Below are positions 1-8,358 of a stretch of DNA of 64,000 bases, one piece after another. The position numbers and the translations under genes are program-made. The notes under the pieces are model-generated. The model was not told where the DNA came from and did not search any database. It worked only from the letters and a program-made list of their open reading frames with translations. Within the stretch, counting starts at the first letter, position 1. Each line of letters begins with the position of its first letter. The stretch is from Streptomyces sp. Ru72. GTDB lineage: Bacteria > Actinomycetota > Actinomycetes > Streptomycetales > Streptomycetaceae. The DNA lies in assembly GCF_002920635.1 (NCBI RefSeq), contig NZ_PQSR01000007.1, positions 1-64,000 of the forward strand. The letters run 5' to 3'.

Positions 1-162
1 GGCTACGAGCCGAAGTACACGACCGCGGAGACCTTCGCGGACTTCGCGCGCAGCCGCGGACCCGGACTGCTGCCGCCGGAGGCCCTCGCGGGGGCCGTCG
101 ACCGGATCGCCGCACTGCCCGTCCTGGGCGGTGGCCACCCCCCGACGCCAACCGCCCACTGA
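1..162 (+). CDS. C-terminal end of an NAD-dependent epimerase/dehydratase (5' truncated by window)
   Basis: The window opens inside a reading frame that runs in frame 1 to a TGA at 160-162, leaving 53 residues. The visible part starts GYEPKYTTAETFADF. A Gly-(Tyr/Phe)-x-Pro-x-Tyr-Thr-Thr motif followed by an aromatic/acidic helix is usual near the C-terminus of extended SDR sugar-nucleotide epimerases. No Rossmann motif or catalytic residues are in the window, so the assignment rests on this tail and on gene order: an epimerase gene commonly precedes the acyltransferase/bldN block in Streptomyces. It lies 14 bp upstream of the acyltransferase gene on the same strand, so the two are probably co-transcribed. 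Confidence 0.5.
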   Translation, partial: GYEPKYTTAETFADFARSRGPGLLPPEALAGAVDRIAALPVLGGGHPPTPTAH

Positions 163-176
163 GGAGCGCATCAACG

Positions 177-1226
177 ATGGCGGACGCCAAGGTCATTCCG
201 TTCGACGACGACCGGTCCCGGGGGGCTGCGGTGCAGCGGCCGTCGCGGCGCCGGAGCGCCGGGAACAGCCGGTTGAAGGGGGAGCCCGCGGTGGTCCGCG
301 AGGTCCAGCCCCTGCACGGCGAGGCCCTTCCGCAGGATGATGTTCCCGTGACACGCGAGGAAAGGCCGTCGGCCCGCTCCCGGGAAGGGGGCCTGGAGCG
401 GCGCATCGCCGGAGGGCTTGCCTTTCTGCGCCGACGTCTGACGGGCGACTACGAGGTCGACGACTTCGGCTACGACGAGGAGCTGACCGACCAGGTCCTG
501 ATGTCGCTGCTGCGGCCGGTGTACGAGAAGTACTTCCGGGTCGAGGTGAAGGGCATCGAGAACATCCCGGACAAGGGCGGGGCGCTGATCGTCGCCAACC
601 ACTCCGGGACGCTGCCGCTGGACGGCCTGATGATGCAGGTCGCCGTGCACGACAACCACCCGGCCGGGCGCCATCTGCGGCTGCTCGCGGCCGACTTGGT
701 GTTCGTGCTGCCGGTGGTGAACGAACTGGCCCGCAAGGCCGGCCACACCCTGGCGTGCGCGGAGGACGCGGAACGGCTCCTCGACCGCGGTGAGGTCGTC
801 GGAGTGATGCCGGAGGGCTTCAAGGGGATCGGGAAGCCGTTCAGCGAGCGGTACAAACTGCAGCGGTTCGGGCGTGGCGGCTTCGTCTCCACGGCGCTGC
901 GGGCCGGGGCGCCGATCATTCCGTGCTCGATCGTCGGCGCGGAGGAGATCTACCCGATGATCGGCAACGCGAAGACGCTGGCTCGGCTGCTGGGGTTCCC
1001 GTACTTCCCGATCACCCCGACGTTTCCCTGGCTGGGGCCGTTGGGGGCGATTCCGCTGCCGACGAAGTGGACGATTCAGTTCGGGGAGCCGATCGCGACG
1101 GACGGGTATCCACCGGAGGCCGCGGAGGATCCCATGCTGATGTTCAACCTGACGGATCAGGTGCGGGAGCAGATTCAGCACACGTTGTACAAGCTGCTGG
1201 TGCAGCGGCGGTCGGTGTTCTTCTGA
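177..1226 (+). CDS. PlsC-like phospholipid/glycerol acyltransferase
   Basis: This 349-residue protein is an acyltransferase of the 1-acylglycerol-3-phosphate acyltransferase superfamily, expected to move an acyl chain onto a lysophospholipid at the inner membrane face. The core begins near residue 110. The acceptor motif NHSGTLPLDG has its His at residue 142, with the acidic residue seven positions on rather than the classical H-x4-D spacing. The second motif is VMPEGFKGIGK. The first ~105 residues are Arg/Pro-rich and look disordered. The ATG at 177 is kept because coding starts 14 bp after the epimerase stop. The gene ends just before a strong hairpin at 1253. Substrate is not visible from sequence. 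Confidence 0.8.
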   Translation: MADAKVIPFDDDRSRGAAVQRPSRRRSAGNSRLKGEPAVVREVQPLHGEALPQDDVPVTREERPSARSREGGLERRIAGGLAFLRRRLTGDYEVDDFGYDEELTDQVLMSLLRPVYEKYFRVEVKGIENIPDKGGALIVANHSGTLPLDGLMMQVAVHDNHPAGRHLRLLAADLVFVLPVVNELARKAGHTLACAEDAERLLDRGEVVGVMPEGFKGIGKPFSERYKLQRFGRGGFVSTALRAGAPIIPCSIVGAEEIYPMIGNAKTLARLLGFPYFPITPTFPWLGPLGAIPLPTKWTIQFGEPIATDGYPPEAAEDPMLMFNLTDQVREQIQHTLYKLLVQRRSVFF

Positions 1227-1252
1227 GCGGTTCGTCGGTTCGCGGTACGACG

Positions 1253-1286
1253 ATGGGGGCGCCCCTTGGTGAAGGGGCGCCCCCAT
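1253..1286. terminator. Bidirectional hairpin terminator between acyltransferase gene and rsbN
   Basis: A perfect 15-bp stem (1253-1267 with 1272-1286; arm ATGGGGGCGCCCCTT) closes a four-base GGTG loop. It lies between two convergent stop codons (1226 on plus, 1303 on minus), so it can terminate both transcripts. Confidence 0.85.
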
Positions 1287-1302
1287 GCGGTTTCCTGGTT
1301 CC

Positions 1303-2520
1303 CTACCTGTTCTCCTCGCCTTCGATGCCCAGGCCCGGCAGCAGGCCCGGAAGCAACGGCGGGAGCGTGACGTTCGGTCCCGAGGACGGGGTCCTGCTCG
1401 TCGACGGGGAACCGCTCGCGCTGTTCTTCGGGGGGTCCAGGAGGCCGCCCGTGTTGCCGCCGAGCAGGCCGTCGCCGGTGCTGCTGGAGCTGGACGGCTG
1501 GGGGTTGCCGCTGCTGCTGTGGGTGCCCGGGGCGGAGCCGCCGGTGGTGCTGGGGGCCGGGGCGCCGGAGCCGGCGGAGCCGGTGGAACCCGGGGCGGAG
1601 CTGCGGTGCCGTCCGGGGCCGCCCTGGGACGGGGGCTGCGGCAGCAGCGACTGCAGCGGTGCGACATCCCGGTCTATGGCGTCGAAGACCGACGAGACCT
1701 CCTGACTGACGTCCCCGAGCTGGGCGGGCAGCCGCTCGCGCAGGGCGCCCCAGGCCTCACGGTGCGACTCGGAGAAGGCGGAGAGGGTCTGGATGGGCGC
1801 GAGTGAGCCGTCCCGCTCGTACGCCTCGTGCAGCAGGCGGTGGCCTTCGGCCGCGTCGTGCCGCATGCCGGACAGGGTGCGGCGGACCTCGGTGAGGGAC
1901 TCGTGGTCGAGGTCGCCGCCGCGGCCGCGCTCCATCAGCCGGCGGGCCTCGCTCAGCCGGGTCGACGCCTGGTCGAGGTAGAGCTGCCCGCGGTCGTCGT
2001 CCCCGTCGGCCATGTCGAGTTTGACGTCCTCGATGCCGCGTTTGAGGCCGTAGAGGGAGTCACCGGGCAGCGCGTCGGAACTCGCGGCGGCCACCCCGCC
2101 GAAGGATGCCGCGGCCACGCCGACGCTGAGTCCGCCGGCGGCGAGACCCTTGGTGAGCCGTGTCCGCGGTCGCAACTTCCCCAGCGTGGTTGCACGATGG
2201 GCGCCCCGCCCGTGTCGTTGCCCCGGCACCGAAGGGCCGGCCGCCTCGCCTGCCGGGGCCGCGTCCTCCCGGAACATGGCCTCCATCGCGGCCACCAGCC
2301 GCGCGCGCTGGACGACCTTGACCTCCGGGTCGAGCGTCGGCCTGGGCAGTTCGCCGAGACGGGTCGCGAGTCCCAACATGCGGGTCTCGTCGGTCCGTTC
2401 CGCCGCAGCCGGGGCCGGTCCTTCGGGCTGCTCGGCCGCCGCGCCCCGGTCGTCGGACTGCTCCTCCAGGGCCTGGGCGAAGGCGTTCGCCCGCCGGTGC
2501 GCCGATACGTTCGCGATCAC
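1303..2520 (-). CDS. rsbN: Anti-sigma factor RsbN (BldN antagonist), membrane protein with DUF5667 domain
   Basis: RsbN binds and holds sigma-BldN inactive. The protein has a cytoplasmic N-terminal ~130 residues carrying the sigma-binding region, a single Ala/Gly-rich membrane segment (around GLSVGVAAASFGG), and an extracytoplasmic DUF5667 domain (LPGDSLYGLKRGIEDVKL onward). A long Ser/Pro/Gly-rich tail follows. The start is set at GTG 2520 (MIANVSAHRR, 405 residues) because AGGAGGTG at 2526-2533 sits at the right spacing; the longer GTG at 2529 lies inside that ribosome-binding site. It lies immediately downstream of bldN on the same strand with a 264-bp gap. In other streptomycetes rsbN is itself a sigma-BldN target. 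Identity rests on the bldN neighbour and the domain order. Confidence 0.85.
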   Translation of the reverse strand: MIANVSAHRRANAFAQALEEQSDDRGAAAEQPEGPAPAAAERTDETRMLGLATRLGELPRPTLDPEVKVVQRARLVAAMEAMFREDAAPAGEAAGPSVPGQRHGRGAHRATTLGKLRPRTRLTKGLAAGGLSVGVAAASFGGVAAASSDALPGDSLYGLKRGIEDVKLDMADGDDDRGQLYLDQASTRLSEARRLMERGRGGDLDHESLTEVRRTLSGMRHDAAEGHRLLHEAYERDGSLAPIQTLSAFSESHREAWGALRERLPAQLGDVSQEVSSVFDAIDRDVAPLQSLLPQPPSQGGPGRHRSSAPGSTGSAGSGAPAPSTTGGSAPGTHSSSGNPQPSSSSSTGDGLLGGNTGGLLDPPKNSASGSPSTSRTPSSGPNVTLPPLLPGLLPGLGIEGEENR

Positions 2521-2784
2521 TGGCGGCACCTCCTCTCGTCATGACGGTCGACTCCCCAGGGGGTCCTGAGGGTTGCACGCGCTGACCGCATCCACACGAT
2601 CGAGTGATCAAAGAAGGTCAGGGTGTGACCACAGGGAGCCTGTATCCCGCACAACGAGCGGCTCGGCACTTGGGTTACGGACGGCGGATGATCGGATCGC
2701 GAACACAACGGGCTTGTACGGACGGTTGGTTGGTGGTCGCGCTGAGTGTTCGCCCGGTGTATGGGCGAGTGTGGTCAGGGGCTC

Positions 2785-3558
2785 TCAGCGGGCGTCTTCG
2801 GGCAGGAGCCGGGCCAGGGTGCGGACGGCCCGGTACTGGAGGGTCTTGATCGCGCCCTCGTTCTTGCCCATCACGCGGGCGGTCTCGGCGACGGACAGGC
2901 CCTGGAGGAATCGGAGCGTGACGCACTCCTGCTGCTGGGGATTCAGTCGCCGTACGGCGTCGAGGAGGGCGGCGTTGGAGAGCGACTCCAGCACGGAGTC
3001 CTCCGGGGAGCGCTCGACCTCGTTGGCGTCGAGCATCTCGCCGGTGGTCACCTCCAGCCGGAAGCGGCTGGACTTGAAGTGGTCGGCGACGAGGTTGCGC
3101 GCGATGGTGACGAGCCAGGCGCCGAAGTCGCGGCCCTGCCAGGTGAAGGTGCCGATGCGGCGCAGGGCGCGCAGAAAGGTCTCGCTGGTGAGGTCCTCGG
3201 CGGTGGCCCTGCCTCCGACGCGGTAGTAGATGTAGCGGTAGACGGTGTCGCTGTACTGGTCGTACAGGCGCCCGAAGGCGTCGGCCTCGCCGGCCTGGGC
3301 GCGCTCCACGAGGTCCATCATGCGGGCGCTGTCGCTGTCCGCAGCCGGGCGGCGTGCGGTGGCGGCGGCCGCGCCCGAGCGGCCGCGCCTGCCGACCGCG
3401 GCGCTGCCGTCGGCCAGTGCGTAGCACGGGCCGACGGGGGCGGCGGTGGCGAAGGCGGGGGCGGCGTACGCGGTGGGGACCAAGCCGCGCAACAGCTCGT
3501 GGACCGTCGCGCGGAGCGTAGCCAGGCCCGAGGCGTCAACCCCGACGTGTGGGTACAC
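2785..3558 (-). CDS. bldN: ECF RNA polymerase sigma factor BldN (pro-sigma with N-terminal extension)
   Basis: BldN is the developmental ECF sigma factor needed for aerial hyphae, directing bldM and chaplin/rodlin genes. Region 2 is clear (YDQYSDTVYRYIYYRV to GAWLVTIARNLVADHFK) and region 4 carries the helix-turn-helix (LSVAETARVMGKNEGAIKTL). The first ~85 residues (YPHVGVDASGLATLRATV onward) are the known pro-sequence removed from pro-BldN. GTG 3558 is preferred (257 residues, matching the family) over the ATG at 3612, which adds 18 residues. GGGAG lies just upstream of GTG 3558. The gene is followed by rsbN. It has a 658-bp leader with a candidate BldD box. Confidence 0.92.
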   Translation of the reverse strand: MYPHVGVDASGLATLRATVHELLRGLVPTAYAAPAFATAAPVGPCYALADGSAAVGRRGRSGAAAATARRPAADSDSARMMDLVERAQAGEADAFGRLYDQYSDTVYRYIYYRVGGRATAEDLTSETFLRALRRIGTFTWQGRDFGAWLVTIARNLVADHFKSSRFRLEVTTGEMLDANEVERSPEDSVLESLSNAALLDAVRRLNPQQQECVTLRFLQGLSVAETARVMGKNEGAIKTLQYRAVRTLARLLPEDAR

Positions 3559-4216
3559 GGGACTCCCAGAGGCAGAGCTTCCATCACGTGCAGTACCGGT
3601 CCGTTCACCCATCGTAGCGACGGAGAGGTGCCGGTTTGCGTCTGAGGAGAATAACGCTTAGTACAGGCAGCGCTACACCCAGTTGCTCAAATCATCGATT
3701 ACGTCGCTTCTGTAACCGATTGACGGCTGCTCAAGTGCCGCAAAGTGACCGTTTGTTGATCGGTTGAGTCCGGCTTCCGTCTGAGTGCGGGGCGTGTTGT
3801 GGCCGGGTGCGGGTGGGAGGAGTGCCGGGCCGGGGGGCGGGGTAGAAACGCCCGAATGCACCCGCCCGTCACAAGTCACCGCCGACCACGGCGCTTTGCC
3901 CGCCCCCGCCGCCCCTGACCTCCCCCTCCCCGGCGCTGCCGCCTCCGGACCCCCACAGAGTGAGCGCCGAGGCGGGCGCGGAACGCGGACGCGGGAACGC
4001 TCCGTTCACGGTGCGTACAGGGAGCGGGGGCCGAGAACCGGGAGACGGTCGGGCCGACGGGTGCAGGCCCGCGGATGCGGGCCATCTGTTGGGCGCTCAG
4101 CCGGGCGCGGTCCCGTCGGCGCCGGGCCCCGGCCGCCCCGGCCGCGCGGTACGGCTCGGCGGGGGCTCCGGTCCGGCCGCGGCCGGCGGTCACCCCTGGT
4201 CGAACGAGGGCCGGAG
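3559..4216 (-). other. Long non-coding region upstream of bldN
   Basis: No convincing gene is seen in these 658 bases. The A+T content rises locally near 3640-3770, unlike the flanking coding DNA, and this part probably holds the bldN promoters. It contains the candidate BldD box at 3652-3664, a TTAC-N9-GTAA inverted repeat at 3699-3715, and AACCGAT/ATCGGTT inverted arms at 3714-3720 and 3759-3765. The part from 3800 to 4216 is GC-rich with no recognisable signal. Confidence 0.6.
3652..3664 (-). promoter_or_regulatory. Candidate BldD operator upstream of bldN
   Basis: The sequence TAACGCTTAGTAC matches the BldD consensus TNAC-N5-GTNA at all specified positions except the last. It lies 94 bp upstream of the chosen bldN start. 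bldN is an established direct target of BldD with c-di-GMP in Streptomyces. The match is by eye only. Confidence 0.5.
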
Positions 4217-5128
4217 TCAGCGGCGCCGGCGGTGCAGTGCGATCGCCGCCGCCGTGCCACCGGCCACCGCGCCCACCCCGGCCGCTGCCGGCAGGCCGAC
4301 CTTCGCGGCCTTGCGGGCCGTGCGGTAGTCGCGCAGACGCCAGTCGCAGGCGCGGGCGTGTTTGCGGAGCTTGGCGTCCGGGTTGATCGCGTAGGGGTGG
4401 CCCACCAGCGACAGCATGGGGATGTCGTTGTGCGAGTCGCTGTACGCAGCGCAGCGCGAGAGGTCCAGCCCCTCCGCCACCGCCAGCGCGCGGACCGCCT
4501 CCGCCTTCGCCGGGCCGTGGAGGGGTTCGCCCACCAGGCGGCCGGTGTAGACGCCGTCGACCGACTCCGCCACCGTGCCCAGGGCTCCGGTGAGGCCCAG
4601 CCTGCGCGCGATCACCGTGGCGATCTCCACCGGTGCGGCCGTCACCAGCCACACCTTCTGGCCCGCGTCGAGGTGCGCCTGCGCCAGCGCCCGCGTACCC
4701 GGCCAGATCCGCTCGGCCATGTACTCGTCGTAGATCTCCTCGCCGATCGACATCAGCTCGGAGACCCGGTGGCCCTTCACGATCGACAGTGCCGAGTCCC
4801 GCGCGTCCTGCATGTGCTCGGGATCCTCCACCCCGACCAGCCGGAACCAGGCCTGCTGCCAGGCGAACTTCGCCAGATCGCGGGTCTCGAAGAACTTCCG
4901 CTTGTACAGGCCCCGGCCGAAGTGGAACAGCGCGGCGCCCTGCATCACCGTGTTGTCCAGGTCGAAGAACGCCGCCGCCTTGACGTCGCCGTGCACGGGG
5001 AACTGCTGTTCCTGGTCGGAGACGTCCTGCGAGGTCTTGCGCGCTGCCTCCGCCGAGGCCTCGCCTGCCAACACGCTCCGCGCCGTGGCGGAGCGCCTAC
5101 GGGGAGTGAGCCATCCGAGAGCGGCCAT
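4217..5128 (-). CDS. HAD-superfamily subfamily IB (SerB-like) phosphatase with C-terminal membrane segment
   Basis: This 303-residue HAD hydrolase carries motif I FFDLDNT, motif II in WLVTAAP, the motif III lysine region [11 protein letters not shown], and motif [13 protein letters not shown]. Together these mark the phosphoserine-phosphatase-like subfamily IB; the substrate in this actinobacterial branch is not settled. A glycine/alanine-rich hydrophobic stretch followed by HRRRR closes the protein and could anchor it in the membrane with an inside-positive end. ATG 5128 ([13 protein letters not shown]) is chosen because the upstream residues are Arg/Pro-rich and overlap the divergent glutaredoxin region. 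It is divergent from the glutaredoxin gene and precedes the bldN leader. Confidence 0.8.
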   Translation of the reverse strand: MAALGWLTPRRRSATARSVLAGEASAEAARKTSQDVSDQEQQFPVHGDVKAAAFFDLDNTVMQGAALFHFGRGLYKRKFFETRDLAKFAWQQAWFRLVGVEDPEHMQDARDSALSIVKGHRVSELMSIGEEIYDEYMAERIWPGTRALAQAHLDAGQKVWLVTAAPVEIATVIARRLGLTGALGTVAESVDGVYTGRLVGEPLHGPAKAEAVRALAVAEGLDLSRCAAYSDSHNDIPMLSLVGHPYAINPDAKLRKHARACDWRLRDYRTARKAAKVGLPAAAGVGAVAGGTAAAIALHRRRR

Positions 5129-5312
5129 GACGCGAGCATAGCCACTTTGTTCGGTGGTTCCGGACTCGAGAGGTTTGGAGGATGTGAACTCTCCGCGACC
5201 GATTCGACAAGGGACTCCCGGGGAGTCAATCCCCGCGGCGTGGCAGGGCCGGTGGGCGTGGGTCCGGCCGGGTGGTGAACGCGGGCTGCCGCCGGCTTTC
5301 CCCGGAGTGAGA

Positions 5313-5603
5313 ATGGCCGACATGAGTCCCATCTTTCGGCGTAACAGCAGCGACCAGAACCCCCGCGAGCGGCTCGTCACCCTCATCCGCAAGCCCGGGT
5401 GTCATCTCTGCGACGACGCGCAGGTCGTCATCGAGAAGGTGTGCGGCGAGCTCGGCGTGCCCTGGGAGCAGAAGGACATCACCCAGGACCAGCGGCTGCA
5501 CGACGAGTACTGGGAGCAGATCCCCGTCGTCCTCGTCGACGGCGCCCAGCACACCTTCTGGCGTGTCGACGAGCAGCGGCTGCGCAGGGCGCTGACCGAC
5601 TAG
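5313..5603 (+). CDS. Small glutaredoxin-family thiol-disulfide protein
   Basis: This 96-residue protein has a single thioredoxin-fold domain. The redox motif is CHLC near residue 32, preceded by VTLIRKPG and followed by the cis-Pro segment [10 protein letters not shown]. It belongs to the glutaredoxin-like group (DUF836-like) and probably acts as a cytoplasmic dithiol reductant in a mycothiol-using cell. ATG 5313 ([10 protein letters not shown]) is preferred, with GGAG six bases upstream; ATG 5322 is an alternative. It directly precedes the redox-sensing rex operon on the same strand, separated by the Rex operator region, so its transcription is probably separate. Confidence 0.8.
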   Translation: MADMSPIFRRNSSDQNPRERLVTLIRKPGCHLCDDAQVVIEKVCGELGVPWEQKDITQDQRLHDEYWEQIPVVLVDGAQHTFWRVDEQRLRRALTD

Positions 5604-5743
5604 TCCAAAGAGGTCCGCGAAGTCGCCTAGGATCGGGGGCGACTGGTCTTGGGGGCGGGGATCGTTGAGGAGATTCTGCGGTGAAGCCCCCCGGAGTACC
5701 GCGCGTGACCCCGGTCACGTTGGCCGGGCAAATCGGACACCAT

Positions 5744-5761
5744 CTTTGTGCACGCGTTCAC
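5744..5761. promoter_or_regulatory. Rex operator (ROP site) of the rex-hemACD operon
   Basis: TTGTGCACGCGTTCACAA matches the S. coelicolor Rex consensus TTGTGAA-N4-TTCACAA with one mismatch and is centred about 88 bp upstream of rex. A -10-like TAGCCT lies just downstream, so Rex bound here would block its own promoter. Rex binds when NADH/NAD+ is low, so the heme operon should be derepressed under oxygen limitation. Confidence 0.9.
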
Positions 5762-5839
5762 AAAGACATAGCCTGCATTCGACGGGGCGGTCTGGGGACG
5801 TGTGACCGCCCGCAGCCCCGCTCTACCCGCAGGAGCACC

Positions 5840-6610
5840 GTGGCAACTGGCCGAACTCACCGACCGGCGACCCGTAGCCGAGGGATTCCCGAGGCCACCG
5901 TCGCCAGGCTTCCGCTGTACCTCCGAGCCCTGACCGCGCTGTCGGAGCGCTCGGTACCCACGGTCTCCTCCGAGGAGCTGGCCGCCGCCGCGGGCGTGAA
6001 CTCCGCGAAGCTGCGCAAGGACTTCTCCTACCTCGGCTCCTACGGCACCCGGGGCGTGGGCTACGACGTCGAGTATCTCGTCTACCAGATCTCCCGGGAA
6101 CTGGGTCTGACCCAGGACTGGCCGGTTGTGATCGTCGGTATCGGTAACCTCGGCGCGGCGCTGGCCAACTACGGCGGGTTCGCCTCCCGCGGCTTCCGGG
6201 TCGCGGCACTCATCGACGCCGACCCGGCCCTCACGGGCAAGGCCGTCGCCGGCATCCCGGTCCAGCACACGGACGATCTGGAAAAGATCATCAAGGACAA
6301 CGGCGTCTCGATCGGCGTGATCGCGACCCCCGCGGGCGCCGCCCAGCAGGTCTGCGACCGGCTCGTGGGCGCGGGCGTGACCTCCATCCTGAACTTCGCG
6401 CCGACCGTGCTGACCGTTCCGGACGGTGTCGACGTCCGCAAGGTCGACCTCTCCATCGAGCTGCAGATCCTCGCCTTCCACGAGCAGCGCAAGGCCGGCG
6501 AGGAGGCCATCGCCGATGCGCTGCCCGACGGCCTGCCGGCCGCCGCCACGACCACGGAGTCCGCCGACAAGGGACCCGACGGGGACGTCCCCGCCGTGAT
6601 GCCGGCATGA
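5840..6610 (+). CDS. rex: Redox-sensing transcriptional repressor Rex
   Basis: Rex senses the NADH/NAD+ ratio and represses respiratory and heme genes. The 256-residue protein has an N-terminal winged helix (about residues 15-80, with the conserved LRKDFSYLGSYGTRGVGYD segment) and a Rossmann NAD-binding domain with VIVGIGNLGAALANY. The C-terminal helix (IELQILAFHEQRK) mediates domain-swapped dimerisation. The start is GTG 5840 with AGGAG at 5831-5835; upstream codons in the frame are not conserved and span the operator. The stop overlaps the hemA start (ATGA), so the genes are translationally coupled. Its own operator is at 5744-5761. Confidence 0.95.
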   Translation: MATGRTHRPATRSRGIPEATVARLPLYLRALTALSERSVPTVSSEELAAAAGVNSAKLRKDFSYLGSYGTRGVGYDVEYLVYQISRELGLTQDWPVVIVGIGNLGAALANYGGFASRGFRVAALIDADPALTGKAVAGIPVQHTDDLEKIIKDNGVSIGVIATPAGAAQQVCDRLVGAGVTSILNFAPTVLTVPDGVDVRKVDLSIELQILAFHEQRKAGEEAIADALPDGLPAAATTTESADKGPDGDVPAVMPA

Positions 6611-8358
6611 GTCTCCTCGTCGTCGGGCTGAGCCACCGCAGCGCACCGGTCAGCGTCCTCGAGCGGGCCGCACTGACCGCGGACGCCCAGGTCAAGCTGG
6701 TCCATGACACGGTCGCCGCCGAGCCGGCCACCGAGGCCGCGGTGCTCGCCACCTGCAACCGCATCGAGCTGTACGCGGACGTCGACAAGTTCCACGCCGG
6801 TGTCGCCGAGCTGTCCACCCTGCTCGCCCAGCACAGCGGGGTCGGCCTCGACGAGCTGACCCCCTACCTCTACGTCCACTACGAGGACCGGGCCGTCCAC
6901 CACCTGTTCTCGGTGGCCTGCGGGCTGGACTCCATGGTCGTCGGCGAGGGGCAGATCCTCGGGCAGATCAAGGACTCCCTGGCCACCGCGCAGGAGCAGC
7001 ACACCGCCGGACGCCTGCTGAACGACCTGTTCCAGCAGTCCCTCAGGGTCGGCAAGCGCGCCCACTCCGAGACGGGCATCGACCGTGCCGGGCAGTCCCT
7101 GGTCACCTTCGGCCTGGAGCAGCTGTCGGCCGGTGCTCCGGTGGAGACGTGGGCCAAGGGCAAGCGCGCCCTGGTGATAGGCGCCGGCTCCATGTCGTCG
7201 CTGGCCGCCGCGACGCTCGCCCGCGCCGGCGTCGCCGAGGTCGTGATCGCCAACCGCACCCTGGAGCGTGCCGAGCGCCTGGCGCAGATCCTCACCGAAG
7301 GGGACGACACGGACGTACTGGCGCGTGCGGTGCCGATGGAGACGGTGCCGGCCGAGCTGACACGTGCCGAGGTCGTGGTGTCCTGTACGGGCGCGACCGG
7401 TCTGGTCCTCACCGCCCAGTCGGTCGCCGCGGCCCTGGAGGGCCGGGTGCAGGGACCGGTCGCCCCGGACGCCGGAGCCGCGCCCGCCGCGCGCATCACC
7501 GACCCGGCGCCCATACGCGGCGACCTGCCGCCCACCAGTCTCGGCACCGAGGAGGGCTGCCCGCTCGACCTCTCGGCCGTGCAGGGCACCGCCCACTTCT
7601 CCGTTCTCGGCGAGGCCGCCGTCGCCGGTATGCCCGCCGCCGAGCTGGAGCAGCACGCGGCCTGGGTGGACAAGGGCGCCGGGGAGCCGCGCAGCGGTCG
7701 TACGGCCGTCGCGGCGGACCCGGAGACCGAGGCCGAGCTGATCAGCGCGCTCGCCGCGACCGTCGCCGCGATCGGCCGGATCCCGGAGCGCCGCCGTCCG
7801 GAGCCCGTCGTCGAGGCCCCTCGCCCCGCGCCCGTGCTGTCGCTGCTGGACCTCGCGATGCCCCGGGACATCGACGCGGCCGTGCACCGGCTGCTCGGGG
7901 TGCGGCTCGTCGACATCGAGTCGCTCGCCGAGGCCTCCGCGGACGCGCCGATGGCGGCCGACGTCGACCAGGTGCGGCGTATCGTCTCCGACGAGGTCGC
8001 CGCGTTCGGCGCCGCCCAGCGCGCCGCGCACATCACGCCCACCGTGGTCGCGCTGCGCTCGATGGCCGCCGACGTGGTGGCGAACGAGATCGCCCGCCTG
8101 GAGGGGCGGCTGCCCGGCCTCGACGACAAGTACCGCGCCGAGATCACGCAGACCGTGCGGCGCGTCGTCGACAAGCTGCTGCACGCGCCGACCGTACGGG
8201 TCAAGCAACTCGCGGCCGAGCCCGGCGGCGCCGGCTACGCGGACGCGCTGCGCACCTTGTTCGACCTGGACCCCGAGACGGTCGCCTCCGTCTCCCGGGC
8301 CGACGACACCAAGAGCACCGAGAACACCGAGAACGCCAAGAACCGAGGGCGAGCATGA
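6607..8358 (+). CDS. hemA: Glutamyl-tRNA reductase
   Basis: HemA reduces glutamyl-tRNA(Glu) to glutamate-1-semialdehyde, the first committed step of C5 tetrapyrrole synthesis. The catalytic domain begins GLSHRSAPVSVLERAA, and the thioester cysteine is Cys50 in ATCNRIELY. The NADPH domain has VIGAGSMSSLAA. The helical dimerisation domain is at the end (VRRVVDKLLHAPTVRVKQ). At 583 residues it is about 150 longer than typical HemA: an Ala/Pro-rich insertion of roughly 110 residues lies between the Rossmann core and LDLAMPRDID, as seen in Streptomyces. It overlaps rex and hemC by four bases each. Regulation is through Rex upstream. Confidence 0.95.
   Translation: MSLLVVGLSHRSAPVSVLERAALTADAQVKLVHDTVAAEPATEAAVLATCNRIELYADVDKFHAGVAELSTLLAQHSGVGLDELTPYLYVHYEDRAVHHLFSVACGLDSMVVGEGQILGQIKDSLATAQEQHTAGRLLNDLFQQSLRVGKRAHSETGIDRAGQSLVTFGLEQLSAGAPVETWAKGKRALVIGAGSMSSLAAATLARAGVAEVVIANRTLERAERLAQILTEGDDTDVLARAVPMETVPAELTRAEVVVSCTGATGLVLTAQSVAAALEGRVQGPVAPDAGAAPAARITDPAPIRGDLPPTSLGTEEGCPLDLSAVQGTAHFSVLGEAAVAGMPAAELEQHAAWVDKGAGEPRSGRTAVAADPETEAELISALAATVAAIGRIPERRRPEPVVEAPRPAPVLSLLDLAMPRDIDAAVHRLLGVRLVDIESLAEASADAPMAADVDQVRRIVSDEVAAFGAAQRAAHITPTVVALRSMAADVVANEIARLEGRLPGLDDKYRAEITQTVRRVVDKLLHAPTVRVKQLAAEPGGAGYADALRTLFDLDPETVASVSRADDTKSTENTENAKNRGRA

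Noticed and set aside
171..1667. 498-residue minus-strand reading frame across the acyltransferase gene
   Set aside because: It is Arg/Pro-rich with no domain and mirrors the plus-strand gene, which has clear motifs. It is a GC-bias shadow.
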